A stretch of 64,000 nt of DNA from Ignavibacteria bacterium (GCA_012719345.1 JAAYAN010000116.1:27669-91668), one strand, 5' to 3'. Positions 37,336-45,893 are shown, numbered from the stretch's first letter. Translations and numbers: made by a program. Notes: generated by a model not told the origin, from the letters alone.

Positions 37336-39819
37336 ATGAAACACTTAATTATTCTTTTTTTACTTTTAAACATTTGTTCCGCGCAAAATAATAACATCAG
37401 CGGAATGATTTATAATTCAGAAGATAATTCGCCTCTTGAATTTGTAAATATCAGTATCGAAGGAAAAAGTATCGGGACAATTTCCGATAAAAACGGGGAA
37501 TTTGAATTAAAAGGCAATTTTGGGCAGGAAGATAAAATAATATTCAGTTTTATTGGATTTGAGAAACTTATTCTTCCCATTAACCAAATTCCTGATAAGC
37601 AAAATTTAATAATTAAACTGATAAAAAAAGTTTTATCCAGCCAATCAGTTCTGGTTACAGGAAGCATTGGGAAGCAGGGTGAAACGCCAATAACATTTTC
37701 AAAAATTACACGGAAAGATATTGAGGAAAATTATAATTTACAGGATATACCTGAATATTTGAGTTACCTTCCGTCAACAACATTTTATTCTGAAGGCGGT
37801 TCGGGATTAGGTTATAATTATCTCAGCATCCGTGGATTTGACCAGCGTAGAATTTCAATTTCGATTAACGGTATACCGCAGAATGAACCGGAAGATCACA
37901 ATATGTACTGGCTCGATTTACCCGACTTATTAGCCAGTTCCGAATATATTCAAGTTCAGCGCGGATCGGGTTCGGGTGTAATCGGGTATCCGGCAGTCGG
38001 CGGCTCAATAAATATTATTACATCGTCTTTTTCAAACAAACAAATGGTTGATGTAGGAATTTCTGCCGGAAGTTACAATACACGAAAATATAACGCAACT
38101 GTTTCGAGCGGACTTATTGACAACAAGTATTCGATATATGCAAATTTCAGTCAGATGCTGAGTACCGGTTATAGAAAATTTAACTGGATCGATTTCAAAT
38201 CTTATCATCTTTCCGCAATAAGATTTGATGAGAACTTTACAACTCAGATTAACATTTACGGAGGTCCGGTTGCTGACGGGTTAGTATATAACGGATTGCC
38301 AAAATTTGCTGTAAAAGATAAAAAACGACGTAAAGAAAATTACAGCTACTGGCAAGCTGATGAAAATAAATACTCAGACTCAGTATACCGAAGAACTGAT
38401 GAAATCGAAAACTTTTCGCAGCCGCATTTTGAAATCTTAAATGAATATAAAATGGGTGAAAATGTTACTTTTAATTCCGCTTTGTTTTTAATAATCGGAA
38501 AAGGATTTTTTGATTACAACGGTTCGTGGACCTCTTGGGAAAATGATTATTTCAGATTGAAAGAAAACGAATATTTACCGCAGGATGGAGTTGTTCCGGG
38601 GAATGCATTAATCCGCGCTCAGGTTGAAAACAACCAGTGGGGATGGATTCCGCGAATCAGCTTTACACATACCGGCGGAACTCTTATTTTGGGCGGTGAA
38701 ATGAGATTTCATAAATCGTTGCATTGGGGCGAAATAAATTATGCTGAAAACCTTCCTGTAGGTATTACGAAAAATTATAAGTATTATCAATACAACGCTA
38801 AAAAAGATATTCTTTCATTTTTTGCAAATGAGAGCTATACTATAAACGATAAACTAAGTTTACTCGGGGAATTTCAGATTTCTTATCATAAATACAGACT
38901 TTACAACGAAAAATATGTGAATACGGATTTTGCCGTGAGTCACTTGTTTTTTAATCCGAGGATTGGTGTTAATTACAAATTTAATAATGAATCGAGCATT
39001 TATTTATCTGCTGCTAGAGTTTCGCGTGAACCGAGACTTAAAAATTATTACGATGCGGCTGAATCAAGTTATGGCGAAGTCCCGGAGTTTGAAGTGAATG
39101 CAGACGGATCATACAATTTTGATAAACCTTTAGTCAAACCCGAAACTATGAACAATGCGGAACTGGGTTTCAATTTTAACAATGAAATATTTAATGTAAC
39201 TGCAAACGTGTATTTTTCATTATTCAACAATGAAATAGTAAAAAACGGACAGCTCGACAGGTTTGGTCAGCCGAAAACGGGAAATATGAAACGAACGATT
39301 CACGAAGGGATTGAGGTTTCGGCTGTCTATAAAGTGAATGAATATTTGGAAATAATGGCAAACGGTACATACAGTAAGAATTTTATCAGCAAAGGTGTTG
39401 CTTATATTGAAGACACTATTTCGATAAAGGAACTTGACCTTTCGGGAAACAGAATAAGCGGATTTCCTGATTTGATGGCTAATCTGGTTATTAAATTAAA
39501 TTACGAAGGATTTAACCTGCAAATCGCGAATAAATTTGTCGGGGATTTCTATTCCGATAATTACGATAAAAACTTGAAAGAGTATCTTGTAAAATATCCC
39601 GGATTTAATAATTATTCCGATAACCAGGTTGATGCGTATTTTACAACCAACATTTTTGCGGGATATGAATTCGGTTTGAATCCGGTATTTAAAAAAGTAA
39701 AAATATTTGCGCAGGTTAATAATTTATTCGATAATTTGTATGCCGCTTATGCGGTCGGAAAAGAATTTTATCCGGCAGCCGAAAGAAATTTCCTGATGGG
39801 AATAAACGTAGGATTATAA
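37336..39819 (+). CDS. TonB-dependent outer-membrane receptor, predicted thiamine (or thiamine precursor) transporter
   Basis: 827 residues. A signal peptide ends ICSAQ. A carboxypeptidase-regulatory-like beta domain occupies about residues 20-100 (SGMIYNSEDNSPLEFVNISI). The plug follows, with LSSQSVLVTGS and YLSIRGFDQRRISISINGIP. A 22-strand barrel comes last, ending in an aromatic-rich C-terminus (FLMGINVGL). Receptors of this kind use TonB energy to import scarce ligands. The TPP riboswitch in the leader and the thiamine pyrophosphokinase gene one base downstream make thiamine or a precursor the likely ligand. AAAGGAG precedes the ATG. Confidence 0.92.
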   Translation: MKHLIILFLLLNICSAQNNNISGMIYNSEDNSPLEFVNISIEGKSIGTISDKNGEFELKGNFGQEDKIIFSFIGFEKLILPINQIPDKQNLIIKLIKKVLSSQSVLVTGSIGKQGETPITFSKITRKDIEENYNLQDIPEYLSYLPSTTFYSEGGSGLGYNYLSIRGFDQRRISISINGIPQNEPEDHNMYWLDLPDLLASSEYIQVQRGSGSGVIGYPAVGGSINIITSSFSNKQMVDVGISAGSYNTRKYNATVSSGLIDNKYSIYANFSQMLSTGYRKFNWIDFKSYHLSAIRFDENFTTQINIYGGPVADGLVYNGLPKFAVKDKKRRKENYSYWQADENKYSDSVYRRTDEIENFSQPHFEILNEYKMGENVTFNSALFLIIGKGFFDYNGSWTSWENDYFRLKENEYLPQDGVVPGNALIRAQVENNQWGWIPRISFTHTGGTLILGGEMRFHKSLHWGEINYAENLPVGITKNYKYYQYNAKKDILSFFANESYTINDKLSLLGEFQISYHKYRLYNEKYVNTDFAVSHLFFNPRIGVNYKFNNESSIYLSAARVSREPRLKNYYDAAESSYGEVPEFEVNADGSYNFDKPLVKPETMNNAELGFNFNNEIFNVTANVYFSLFNNEIVKNGQLDRFGQPKTGNMKRTIHEGIEVSAVYKVNEYLEIMANGTYSKNFISKGVAYIEDTISIKELDLSGNRISGFPDLMANLVIKLNYEGFNLQIANKFVGDFYSDNYDKNLKEYLVKYPGFNNYSDNQVDAYFTTNIFAGYEFGLNPVFKKVKIFAQVNNLFDNLYAAYAVGKEFYPAAERNFLMGINVGL

Positions 39820-40481
39820 TGAAAAAATGCCTGATTCTCGCTAACGGAGAAGCTCCATTGAAAACTGAAATTGAGTTTATTCTTAACTCAGGATACAATA
39901 CTTTAATTTGTGCTGATGGTGGAGCAAACACTGCTTTTGAATTCGGACTTATCCCTGATTTTATAATCGGGGATTTTGATTCTGTAAAAAGGGAAGTTCT
40001 GGACTTTTTTAACGGTAAATCCGGAATAATAAAAGTGGAAACTCAGGATGATACTGATGTTGAAAAATGTTTGAAATTTGCGATTAACAATGGATTTGAG
40101 AAAGTTATAATTATCGGTGCGACAGGTGACAGGCTCGATCATTCCTTCTCAAATCTTGCAGTTTGTTTAAGGTTCAGCGATCAGATTCAGGTAAATCACA
40201 TTTATAAAAAATCAATACTTTTCGTTATTAAAGATGAAGTAAAGATTAAAACTACTCCCGGTGAACCGGTTTCAATTTACGGGTTCGACAAAGAAACAAT
40301 TATAAATTCCACCGGATTAAAATATAAGCTTAAAAATACGGCTTTCCCGTTCGGAATCCGGGAAAGTTCCAGCAACGAAGCCGCAGGAAGTGAAGTTAAA
40401 TTGAATATTTCAGGCGGAAAAATAATCCTTATCCGCAATTACAAAGAGGCAGTGGAAAATGGTTTCTTTCAGTCCGCTTGA
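39819..40481 (+). CDS. thiN: Thiamine pyrophosphokinase
   Basis: 220 residues. Family motifs are CADGGANTAFEFGLIPDFIIGDFDS at the N-terminus (split here: CADGGANTAF, then IPDFIIGDFDS), DDTDVEKCLKFA, and GATGDRLDHSFSNL. The enzyme transfers pyrophosphate from ATP to imported thiamine, making TPP directly. It begins one base inside the stop of the TonB receptor gene and overlaps the transporter gene by 23 bases, so all three are one coupled operon. Its product feeds back on the riboswitch upstream. Confidence 0.95.
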   Translation: MKKCLILANGEAPLKTEIEFILNSGYNTLICADGGANTAFEFGLIPDFIIGDFDSVKREVLDFFNGKSGIIKVETQDDTDVEKCLKFAINNGFEKVIIIGATGDRLDHSFSNLAVCLRFSDQIQVNHIYKKSILFVIKDEVKIKTTPGEPVSIYGFDKETIINSTGLKYKLKNTAFPFGIRESSSNEAAGSEVKLNISGGKIILIRNYKEAVENGFFQSA

Positions 40482-41844
40482 TATAATAATTATTGTTGTA
40501 TTTTTTATCCTCTTAATTTTTATAGGATTTTTATCGGGCAAAAAAACTGACGATGCAGCAGGTTATTTGCTTTCAGGCAGAAATGTTGGTCTGTGGGTTT
40601 TTATTTTTACAAATGTGGCAACCTGGTATGGCGGGATTTTAGGCGTTGGTGAGTTTACTTACAATTACGGAATTGTTAGCTGGTTTACACAAGGATTTCC
40701 GTATTACATTTTTGCAATCCTGTTCGGTATTTTCTTTGCAAAGAAAGTTAGAAACGCATCTCTTTTTACCGTACCGGATAAAATTGAACAAAATTATGGT
40801 AAGCTCGCCGGACAGTTATCAGCAGTTCTGATTTTTATTCTCGTGTCTCCCGCTCCGTATTTATTAATGGCGGCTAATCTGCTTTCTCTCATTTTCAATA
40901 TTCCGCTCGCTTTCTCACTTTTAATTTCAATCGTCCTATCCAGCGTTTATTTGTTTCGGGGAGGATATAAATCCTATTTATTCACCGATGTTTTTCAGTT
41001 TTTTGTAATGTTTGCAGGATTTATAATTATTGTAGCGGCTTCATTTATAAAGTTTGGCGGATTCGATTATCTTTCTGTAAATCTGCCTGCGCAGCATTTG
41101 GAGCTTTCCGGCGGGAATTCACCGGCATTTATAATTGTTTGGTTTTTAATTGCGTTGTGGACATTCACTGATCCCGGATTTCACCAGAGATGTTATGCCG
41201 CAAAAGATGGTTCTGTTGCGCAAAAGGGAATTATAATTTCAGTTTTATTCTGGATGCTTTTCGATTTTCTTACTACAACCACAGGTTTATTTTCCCGTGC
41301 TGTTTTGCCAAATTTAAATAATCCGGTTTTATCATTTCCGCTTTATGCGGAAACTGTTTTAGGCAGCGGGTTAAAAGGTTTATTTTATGCCGCTATGTTT
41401 GCTACAATTTTATCAACTCTTAACAGCTTTTTCTTCCTTAGCGCAACAACTCTTGGCAGGGATTTTATCGAAAAGAATTTGAAAAGTAAAAATGATGATA
41501 ATTTATCAAAATACACAAAGTATGGACTGGTTATTTCAGCAGTTATTGCTTTTGTCCTCTGCCTCTTTTTCGATTCGGTTATAGCCATTTGGTACACTGT
41601 AGGCAGTATTTGTATCCCGGGCATAATTTTCCTTGTAATAGGCGCTTATTACGGGAAATTCAGGGTGCCGGGCAATATTGCAGTAATAGAAATTATTACC
41701 GGAGTGGAGGGCAGTTTAATCTGGTTTTTCATAAGGGATGAATTAAACCCGGAATCTCTGTTATTTCAGATTGAACCTATGATTGCCGGACTTGCCGGTG
41801 CGCTGGTTGTGCATTTGATTGGGATAAGGATAGCACACAGATGA
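40459..41844 (+). CDS. Sodium:solute symporter (SSS) family permease, predicted thiamine or precursor transporter
   Basis: 461 residues with about 13 hydrophobic helices and the SSS family pattern: GYLLSGRNVGLWVFIFTNVATWYGG near the N-terminus (split here: GYLLSGRNVG, then TNVATWYGG), RGGYKSYLFTDVFQ, and TDPGFHQRCYAAKD. Members couple uptake to sodium. The start overlaps thiN by 23 bases; AGAGG precedes it. It occupies the place taken by PnuT in other Bacteroidota thiamine operons. SSS-family candidates (ThiV) were predicted before in other taxa from riboswitch context. The substrate here is inferred, not shown. Confidence 0.88.
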   Translation: MVSFSPLDIIIIVVFFILLIFIGFLSGKKTDDAAGYLLSGRNVGLWVFIFTNVATWYGGILGVGEFTYNYGIVSWFTQGFPYYIFAILFGIFFAKKVRNASLFTVPDKIEQNYGKLAGQLSAVLIFILVSPAPYLLMAANLLSLIFNIPLAFSLLISIVLSSVYLFRGGYKSYLFTDVFQFFVMFAGFIIIVAASFIKFGGFDYLSVNLPAQHLELSGGNSPAFIIVWFLIALWTFTDPGFHQRCYAAKDGSVAQKGIIISVLFWMLFDFLTTTTGLFSRAVLPNLNNPVLSFPLYAETVLGSGLKGLFYAAMFATILSTLNSFFFLSATTLGRDFIEKNLKSKNDDNLSKYTKYGLVISAVIAFVLCLFFDSVIAIWYTVGSICIPGIIFLVIGAYYGKFRVPGNIAVIEIITGVEGSLIWFFIRDELNPESLLFQIEPMIAGLAGALVVHLIGIRIAHR

Positions 41845-41896
41845 CGCGGATAAAACTGATTTGCACTGATGGAAAATAAAAGTTTTCGCGAAACAA

Positions 41897-41981
41897 AACC
41901 AATGAGTTCCTACAAAGCCGGACAGGAAAACCATTGGTTAATAGAATATGTCGTTAACCAATGACTTCAGTCATTGGCTAC
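41897..41981. repeat. REP-like inverted repeat cluster upstream of RAYT
   Basis: AACCAATG (41897-41904) faces CATTGGTT (41932-41939). Then CCAATGACTTCAGTCATTGG (41958-41977) forms an 8-bp hairpin. On the minus strand this hairpin is immediately preceded by GTAG, the tetranucleotide typical of REP elements recognised by RAYT proteins. AAAACCATTGGTTAA at 41927-41941 recurs twice downstream of the RAYT gene. Confidence 0.7.
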
Positions 41982-42002
41982 AGAGAGATAAAATAATTTT
42001 AT

Positions 42003-42018
42003 AACCGTTTCAACGGTT
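42003..42018. repeat. Left palindrome flanking the RAYT gene
   Basis: AACCGTT, TC, AACGGTT: a 7-bp perfect inverted repeat 49 bases upstream of the RAYT start. The same arms recur at the 3' end of the gene. Confidence 0.7.
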
Positions 42019-42066
42019 TACAAAAATTATTTATATTTATGGGCAATAATCAAAAACGGAGGCGGA

Positions 42067-42510
42067 ATGTCAGTTCGGTCCTTATCAAAAATATGGCTTC
42101 ACTTGATATGGGGAACTCATAATCACGAAAAAATACTTGTAGATAAAGAATTACGGAAAAATATTTCAAGACACTTATTGGAGTATTCTAAAGAGAAAGG
42201 CATTTATATGAAAATTAATTTTGTGAATGCTGATCATGTTCATACTCTTATCGAATTGCCTGTTGAAAAGCCGGTTGCTGAAGTTGTAAAATTCCTAAAA
42301 GGGGAGTCTTCATTCTGGATAAATAAGAATGTTGATTTAAAATTTTCGTGGGCAATGGGATATGCGGCTTTTTCAATTTCAGAATCTGGACTGGAAAAAG
42401 TTATTAAATATATATCAAATCAGGAAGAACATCATAAGGCTAAATCATTTATCGACGAGTATAAAAAGTTTTTGGACGCGTATAAAATTAGTGAAGTAGA
42501 AAACCGTTAA
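42067..42510 (+). CDS. REP-associated tyrosine transposase (RAYT, Y1/IS200-like)
   Basis: 147 residues, the usual Y1 transposase size. The HUH metal-binding motif is H57-V58-H59 (NADHVHTLIEL). The catalytic tyrosine is Y115 in KVIKYISNQEEHH, followed by the H122/H123 pair typical of the group. Such enzymes cut single-stranded palindromic DNA. It stands between two copies of an AACCGTT/AACGGTT palindrome, the right one containing its stop codon. Further CCATTGG palindromes lie on both sides. GGAGG precedes the ATG. It looks intact. No second copy is present in the window and no tnpB neighbour, which favours a domesticated RAYT over a plain IS200. Confidence 0.9.
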   Translation: MSVRSLSKIWLHLIWGTHNHEKILVDKELRKNISRHLLEYSKEKGIYMKINFVNADHVHTLIELPVEKPVAEVVKFLKGESSFWINKNVDLKFSWAMGYAAFSISESGLEKVIKYISNQEEHHKAKSFIDEYKKFLDAYKISEVENR

Positions 42511-42518
42511 AACGGTTT
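42501..42518. repeat. Right palindrome, containing the RAYT stop codon
   Basis: AAACCGTT, AA, AACGGTTT: an 8-bp perfect inverted repeat whose arms match the left palindrome at 42003-42018. The TAA stop (42508-42510) of the RAYT gene lies in its centre. Confidence 0.75.
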
Positions 42519-42544
42519 GATATTTTTATGAGTATTTCACGAAT

Positions 42545-42621
42545 CCAATGGTTAAAACCATTGGTTAATATATTTATTATTGTTAACCCACGACTTCAAC
42601 GGGCAAAAAACCATTGGTTAA
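42545..42621. repeat. REP-like palindrome cluster downstream of RAYT
   Basis: CCAATGGTTAAAACCATTGG (42545-42564) is a perfect 9-bp inverted repeat with a two-base centre. AAAACCATTGGTTAA occurs at 42554-42568 and again at 42607-42621, both exact copies of 41927-41941. A degenerate CCCACGACTTCAACGGG lies between them and shares a GACTTCA core with the upstream hairpin. Confidence 0.7.
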
Positions 42622-42649
42622 CAGAATTGTTTTCGATAATTCTGCAAAT

Positions 42650-43069
42650 TTAAAATCCGTTATTGTTTCTTACAATAGTGTAAATAACAATAAAGTCAAT
42701 TATTGCCCCGATTGAAATTGCTTCCCAAATCTTTGTCCCTTTTTCCACCAACTTACAAACTTTAATTTCATTTGTATTTATGGTTCGTAATTGCCCATTT
42801 TCTTCTAATAATGATATAAAAAAGCTGTTATCATTGCTGAGATTATTACTTTCAGAATTTTGATATATGCCGCAAACTTGTGTTGAATCTGATAGTTCGA
42901 GAATTATTTCATCGCCGCTTTTTAAATTGGTAAAATCATTTTTGGCCATTTCTTTTGAATTGCTGCTGTAAGATTCATCAATTGCAACTAATCCGCCAAA
43001 ACCAACACTACAGGAGAATAATAAAATAAATGAAAACATAATGATAAAATATCTCACAAAAAATTTCAT
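42650..43069 (-). CDS. Predicted lipoprotein with C-terminal hydrophobic segment, function unknown
   Basis: 139 residues. The signal sequence ends in a lipobox (LFSC), followed by a glycine-rich segment. The middle has a short beta-rich region (LKSGDEIILELSDSTQVCGIYQ) that looks like a small barrel. A hydrophobic helix (AISIGAIIDFIVIYTIV) lies at the C-terminus. AGGAG precedes the ATG. It lies 22 bases after tyrS on the same strand and could be read through from it. I do not recognise a family. Confidence 0.65.
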   Translation of the reverse strand: MKFFVRYFIIMFSFILLFSCSVGFGGLVAIDESYSSNSKEMAKNDFTNLKSGDEIILELSDSTQVCGIYQNSESNNLSNDNSFFISLLEENGQLRTINTNEIKVCKLVEKGTKIWEAISIGAIIDFIVIYTIVRNNNGF

Positions 43070-43091
43070 TATACTCCTTTTTTCTGTTCTA

Positions 43092-44318
43092 TCAAACCAG
43101 CTTAATAAACTTCCTTTTGCCGACTTTCAGTATCTGTTCGTTTCCGAATTTAATAATCATATTTGTATCAATGACCTTTTCGCCGTCAAGTGTAACGCCG
43201 CCTTGCTGAACAAGTCTGCGGGCTTCACCTTTTGAAGGAGCAAATTCTATTTCAACAATCAAATCGAGAAGAGGCATTTCTGTAGCTTTTGCTTTGTATT
43301 CGGGAATATCGTCCGGAACTTCTTTCTTTATAAATATTTTATCGAATTCTTCTTCGGCAGCAACAGACTCTTCCACGCTGTGATACATCTCCACAAGCTT
43401 ACGGGCAAGCGCGCGTTTTAAATTCCGAGGGTTAATTTCCGGGTTTGCCAAATCGGATTTTATCTTAACAAGTTCTTCGTTGCTTACATTTGTTGCAAGT
43501 TCGTAATATGTGTAAATAACGTTATCCGGTATCGAAAGACTTCTGCCGTAAATTTGCGAAGGGGAATCGCTTAATCCAATATAATTGTCATAGGATTTGC
43601 TCATTTTTTCAACGCCGTCGGTACCTACTAAAATAGGCAAAGTAAGAATTACCTGCGGCTCCATCCCGAATTCGCGCTGAATATCGCGGCCTACAAGCAG
43701 ATTGAATTTCTGGTCAGTTCCGCCAAGCTCAACATCGCTGTTAATTGCCACGGAATCCATTGCCTGAGCGAGCGGGTATAAAAACTCGTGAACGCTTATA
43801 GGAATTCCTGCTTTAAATCTTTTAGTAAAATCATCACGTTCAATCATTCGTGCAATCGTATATTTTGAAGCAAGCTTTATCACATCCTCAAAACTCATTT
43901 TACCAAGCCACTCGGAGTTGTGAACAATCCTTGTCTTTTCCTTGCACAGAATTTTAGATGCCTGTTCGATGTACGATTCTCCGTTTTTCCGGCTTTCTTC
44001 TAAAGTAAGCGGAGGACGTGTAGAATTTCTTCCCGAAGGATCTCCTATCATTCCGGTAAAATCGCCGATAATTAAAATTATCTGGTGACCAAGCTGCTGA
44101 AAATGCGCAAGTTTTCGTAAAACAACCGAATGACCGAGATGAAGATCGGGGCGGGTGGGGTCGCAACCGAGTTTAATATTAAGCGGTTTGTTTTCTTTTA
44201 ACGATCTTTCAAGTTTTTTTACAAGTTCATCTTCAGGAACAATTTCGTTTGCGCCTCTTCGGATTAAATCCATCTGTTCGTTTATCGGGGGGAAAAGTAT
44301 TTTGCTGCTCAATTTCAA
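43092..44318 (-). CDS. tyrS: Tyrosyl-tRNA synthetase
   Basis: 408 residues. The class I signatures are HLGH at residues 60-63 (HIGH motif) and KMSKS at 238-242. The KMSKS form and length place it in the TyrRS group with a C-terminal S4 domain, seen as APSKGEARRLVQQGGVTLDG. It charges tRNA-Tyr. It begins four bases after the smpB stop, so the two translation genes are an operon. Confidence 0.97.
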   Translation of the reverse strand: MKLSSKILFPPINEQMDLIRRGANEIVPEDELVKKLERSLKENKPLNIKLGCDPTRPDLHLGHSVVLRKLAHFQQLGHQIILIIGDFTGMIGDPSGRNSTRPPLTLEESRKNGESYIEQASKILCKEKTRIVHNSEWLGKMSFEDVIKLASKYTIARMIERDDFTKRFKAGIPISVHEFLYPLAQAMDSVAINSDVELGGTDQKFNLLVGRDIQREFGMEPQVILTLPILVGTDGVEKMSKSYDNYIGLSDSPSQIYGRSLSIPDNVIYTYYELATNVSNEELVKIKSDLANPEINPRNLKRALARKLVEMYHSVEESVAAEEEFDKIFIKKEVPDDIPEYKAKATEMPLLDLIVEIEFAPSKGEARRLVQQGGVTLDGEKVIDTNMIIKFGNEQILKVGKRKFIKLV

Positions 44319-44322
44319 AACC

Positions 44323-44778
44323 TCATTTATTAAATTGCTTAAAATTCCTGTCTTTATCGCGTTTCAAATCTTTTTCTTTAATCGATTCGCGTTTGTCGTA
44401 TAGTTTCTTTCCTTCTGCAAGTCCAAGCTCAACTTTAACTTTGCCGTTTTTGAAATATAATTTTAATGGAATAAGAGTAAATCCTTTACTCTGAACTTTT
44501 GAATTTATCTTTCTTATTTCCGAAGCATTTAGCAGCAATTTCCGTTTGCGCAGCGGATCGTGATTATTAATATTTCCGTGGTCGTAAACATTAATGTGCG
44601 AATTTACAATCCAAACTTCGCCGCTTTCAATTACCGCGTAGCTGTCGGTTAAATTTACTTTATGCTGTCTAAGGGATTTCACTTCCGTCCCCACAAGCAC
44701 AATTCCGGCTTCGTAGGATTGAACAATGTGGTATTCGTGTCGCGCTTTGCGGTTTACTGTTATATCTTTTTCTTGCAT
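44323..44778 (-). CDS. smpB: SsrA-binding protein
   Basis: 151 residues. It has NRKARHEYHIVQSYEAGIVL and GTEVKSLRQHKVNLTDSYA, then HDPLRKRKLLLN and PLKLYFKNGKVKVELGLAEGKK, with the basic C-terminal tail (DKRESIKEKDLKRD). It binds tmRNA and rescues stalled ribosomes. tmRNA itself is not in the window. It heads the smpB-tyrS pair. Confidence 0.97.
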   Translation of the reverse strand: MQEKDITVNRKARHEYHIVQSYEAGIVLVGTEVKSLRQHKVNLTDSYAVIESGEVWIVNSHINVYDHGNINNHDPLRKRKLLLNASEIRKINSKVQSKGFTLIPLKLYFKNGKVKVELGLAEGKKLYDKRESIKEKDLKRDKDRNFKQFNK

Positions 44779-44807
44779 TGCGAAATTTACAAAAATTAAA
44801 CGAAAAA

Positions 44808-44836
44808 AGAGTAAGAGTAAGTATCAAGAGTAAGAA
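44808..44836 (+). repeat. 29-base dispersed repeat, copy A
   Basis: A stretch made of GAGTAAGAGTAAGT, then TCAAGAGTAAGAA, with one base between. It matches 63884-63912 on the opposite strand at 28 of 29 bases. It lies 30 bases upstream of smpB, between divergent genes. Confidence 0.8.
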
Positions 44837-44951
44837 AAAACAGAAAACCGGTTGTCTGAAAACCTGCATTTGTTTATTTTCACAAAAGTAGAATATGAAA
44901 ATATCTATCACATTTAATAAAGCTTTCGTGTAATATTTGAAGCATTAAATA

Positions 44952-44987
44952 AAACCGGCAAGGATGAAAGTCCTGCCGAGACAAAAA
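44952..44987 (+). repeat. GAAA-tetraloop hairpin repeat, copy 1
   Basis: CGGC, A bulge, AGGA, U, loop GAAA, G, UCCU, GCCG on the plus strand. It ends 43 bases upstream of the small membrane-protein gene at 45031. A second copy at 45429-45464 keeps the structure with a compensatory pair change. Confidence 0.8.
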
Positions 44988-45030
44988 AATGAATATGCGA
45001 TTTGTTTGATAAATAATAAGGAATAGTATT

Positions 45031-45411
45031 ATGTTTGATAATGTAGTATTGTTTGTCTCAGTAGTTCTTATGTATTGCGAGTATCTTTTTATAATGGCAG
45101 CAACATACATATCCATTAAATTGTTTATTAAAGAGAAACCTAAAACAATATTTGAACTTTTTGTAATATTTGTTTTTGTCGTTTTAGACAGTATCTTGAT
45201 TATTCCATTTGCGGTTACATCAGAAATAACTTTTACTCTTAATAATCCATTCTTAACAAAAATATTTGGATCTATTGAAAATGAACCATTAACTATACTA
45301 ACTAAGATTGATTACATCAGTTTGATTTTTTGGGTAATAGATACATTTTTGATTTATAGTATTGCGAAATATCTTCAAGCACGATTAAATAAGAAATTGA
45401 ACTTTAAGTAA
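45031..45411 (+). CDS. Small integral membrane protein, function unknown
   Basis: 126 residues with three hydrophobic segments: about residues 5-30, 41-64 and 95-117, and a basic C-terminus (RLNKKLNFK). AAGGAA lies seven bases before the ATG. It has no recognisable family. It sits between two copies of the GAAA-tetraloop hairpin, one upstream of it and one upstream of the next gene. It might be a small accessory-type gene, as base use is A/T-rich compared with the conserved genes around it. Confidence 0.6.
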   Translation: MFDNVVLFVSVVLMYCEYLFIMAATYISIKLFIKEKPKTIFELFVIFVFVVLDSILIIPFAVTSEITFTLNNPFLTKIFGSIENEPLTILTKIDYISLIFWVIDTFLIYSIAKYLQARLNKKLNFK

Positions 45412-45428
45412 TATCCTGTTCGACGAGA

Positions 45429-45464
45429 AAACCGGCAAGAACGAAAGTTCTGCCGGGACAAAAA
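45429..45464 (+). repeat. GAAA-tetraloop hairpin repeat, copy 2
   Basis: CGGC, A bulge, AGAA, C, loop GAAA, G, UUCU, GCCG. Compared with copy 1, a G-C pair has become A-U and the closing U-G has become C-G. It ends 36 bases upstream of the lipoprotein gene at 45501. Confidence 0.8.
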
Positions 45465-45500
45465 CAAATCGTTTGTTATTCTTTCTATTAAAGGCTTAAT

Positions 45501-45893
45501 ATGCGAAAAATAGTAACTATTATTTTCATAGCGGTAATTATAAGTTGTTCTTCAACATATGAAAACCAAGAAAGCCAAATTACTCAAAAGAATTGGCATC
45601 CTTCGACTTCAAATGCTCCATATATATCAATGCTTTATCATTTTGTAAAATGGAACAAAATACAGGAAATACAAGCTGGAATAAATATAAATAGATTAAA
45701 GAAAATTACTGGTAATATTGCTAAATATCCAGGTTCAAACAATATTATTGTTTTTATGACAATTTCTCCAGATGATATATATTACGAAGTCGCAATAAAA
45801 TTAACAAAGAACGAATCAGTAGAAGATATAAGCTTTAAAATTAATATGCCGAATTCTGTTGCTCAGCGTATACTTGAAAAAACGGCTGAATAA
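45501..45893 (+). CDS. Small predicted lipoprotein, function unknown
   Basis: 130 residues. A signal sequence with lipobox (IISC) is followed by a short S/T/Q-rich stretch, then a mixed alpha/beta region (ININRLKKITGNIAKYPG, IIVFMTISPDDIYYEVAIKL). AAAGG lies ten bases before the ATG. No family recognised. Its leader carries hairpin copy 2, as the preceding gene carries copy 1, which suggests common handling of the two genes. Confidence 0.6.
   Translation: MRKIVTIIFIAVIISCSSTYENQESQITQKNWHPSTSNAPYISMLYHFVKWNKIQEIQAGININRLKKITGNIAKYPGSNNIIVFMTISPDDIYYEVAIKLTKNESVEDISFKINMPNSVAQRILEKTAE

Noticed and set aside
42067..42510. Active IS200 insertion sequence
   Set aside because: Single copy, no tnpB, REP-type palindromes with GTAG and the family motif NQEEHH favour a RAYT. 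Not fully excluded.
44952..45464. Repeated hairpins considered as a CRISPR remnant
   Set aside because: Only two copies almost 480 bases apart, separated by a coding gene, with no cas genes.
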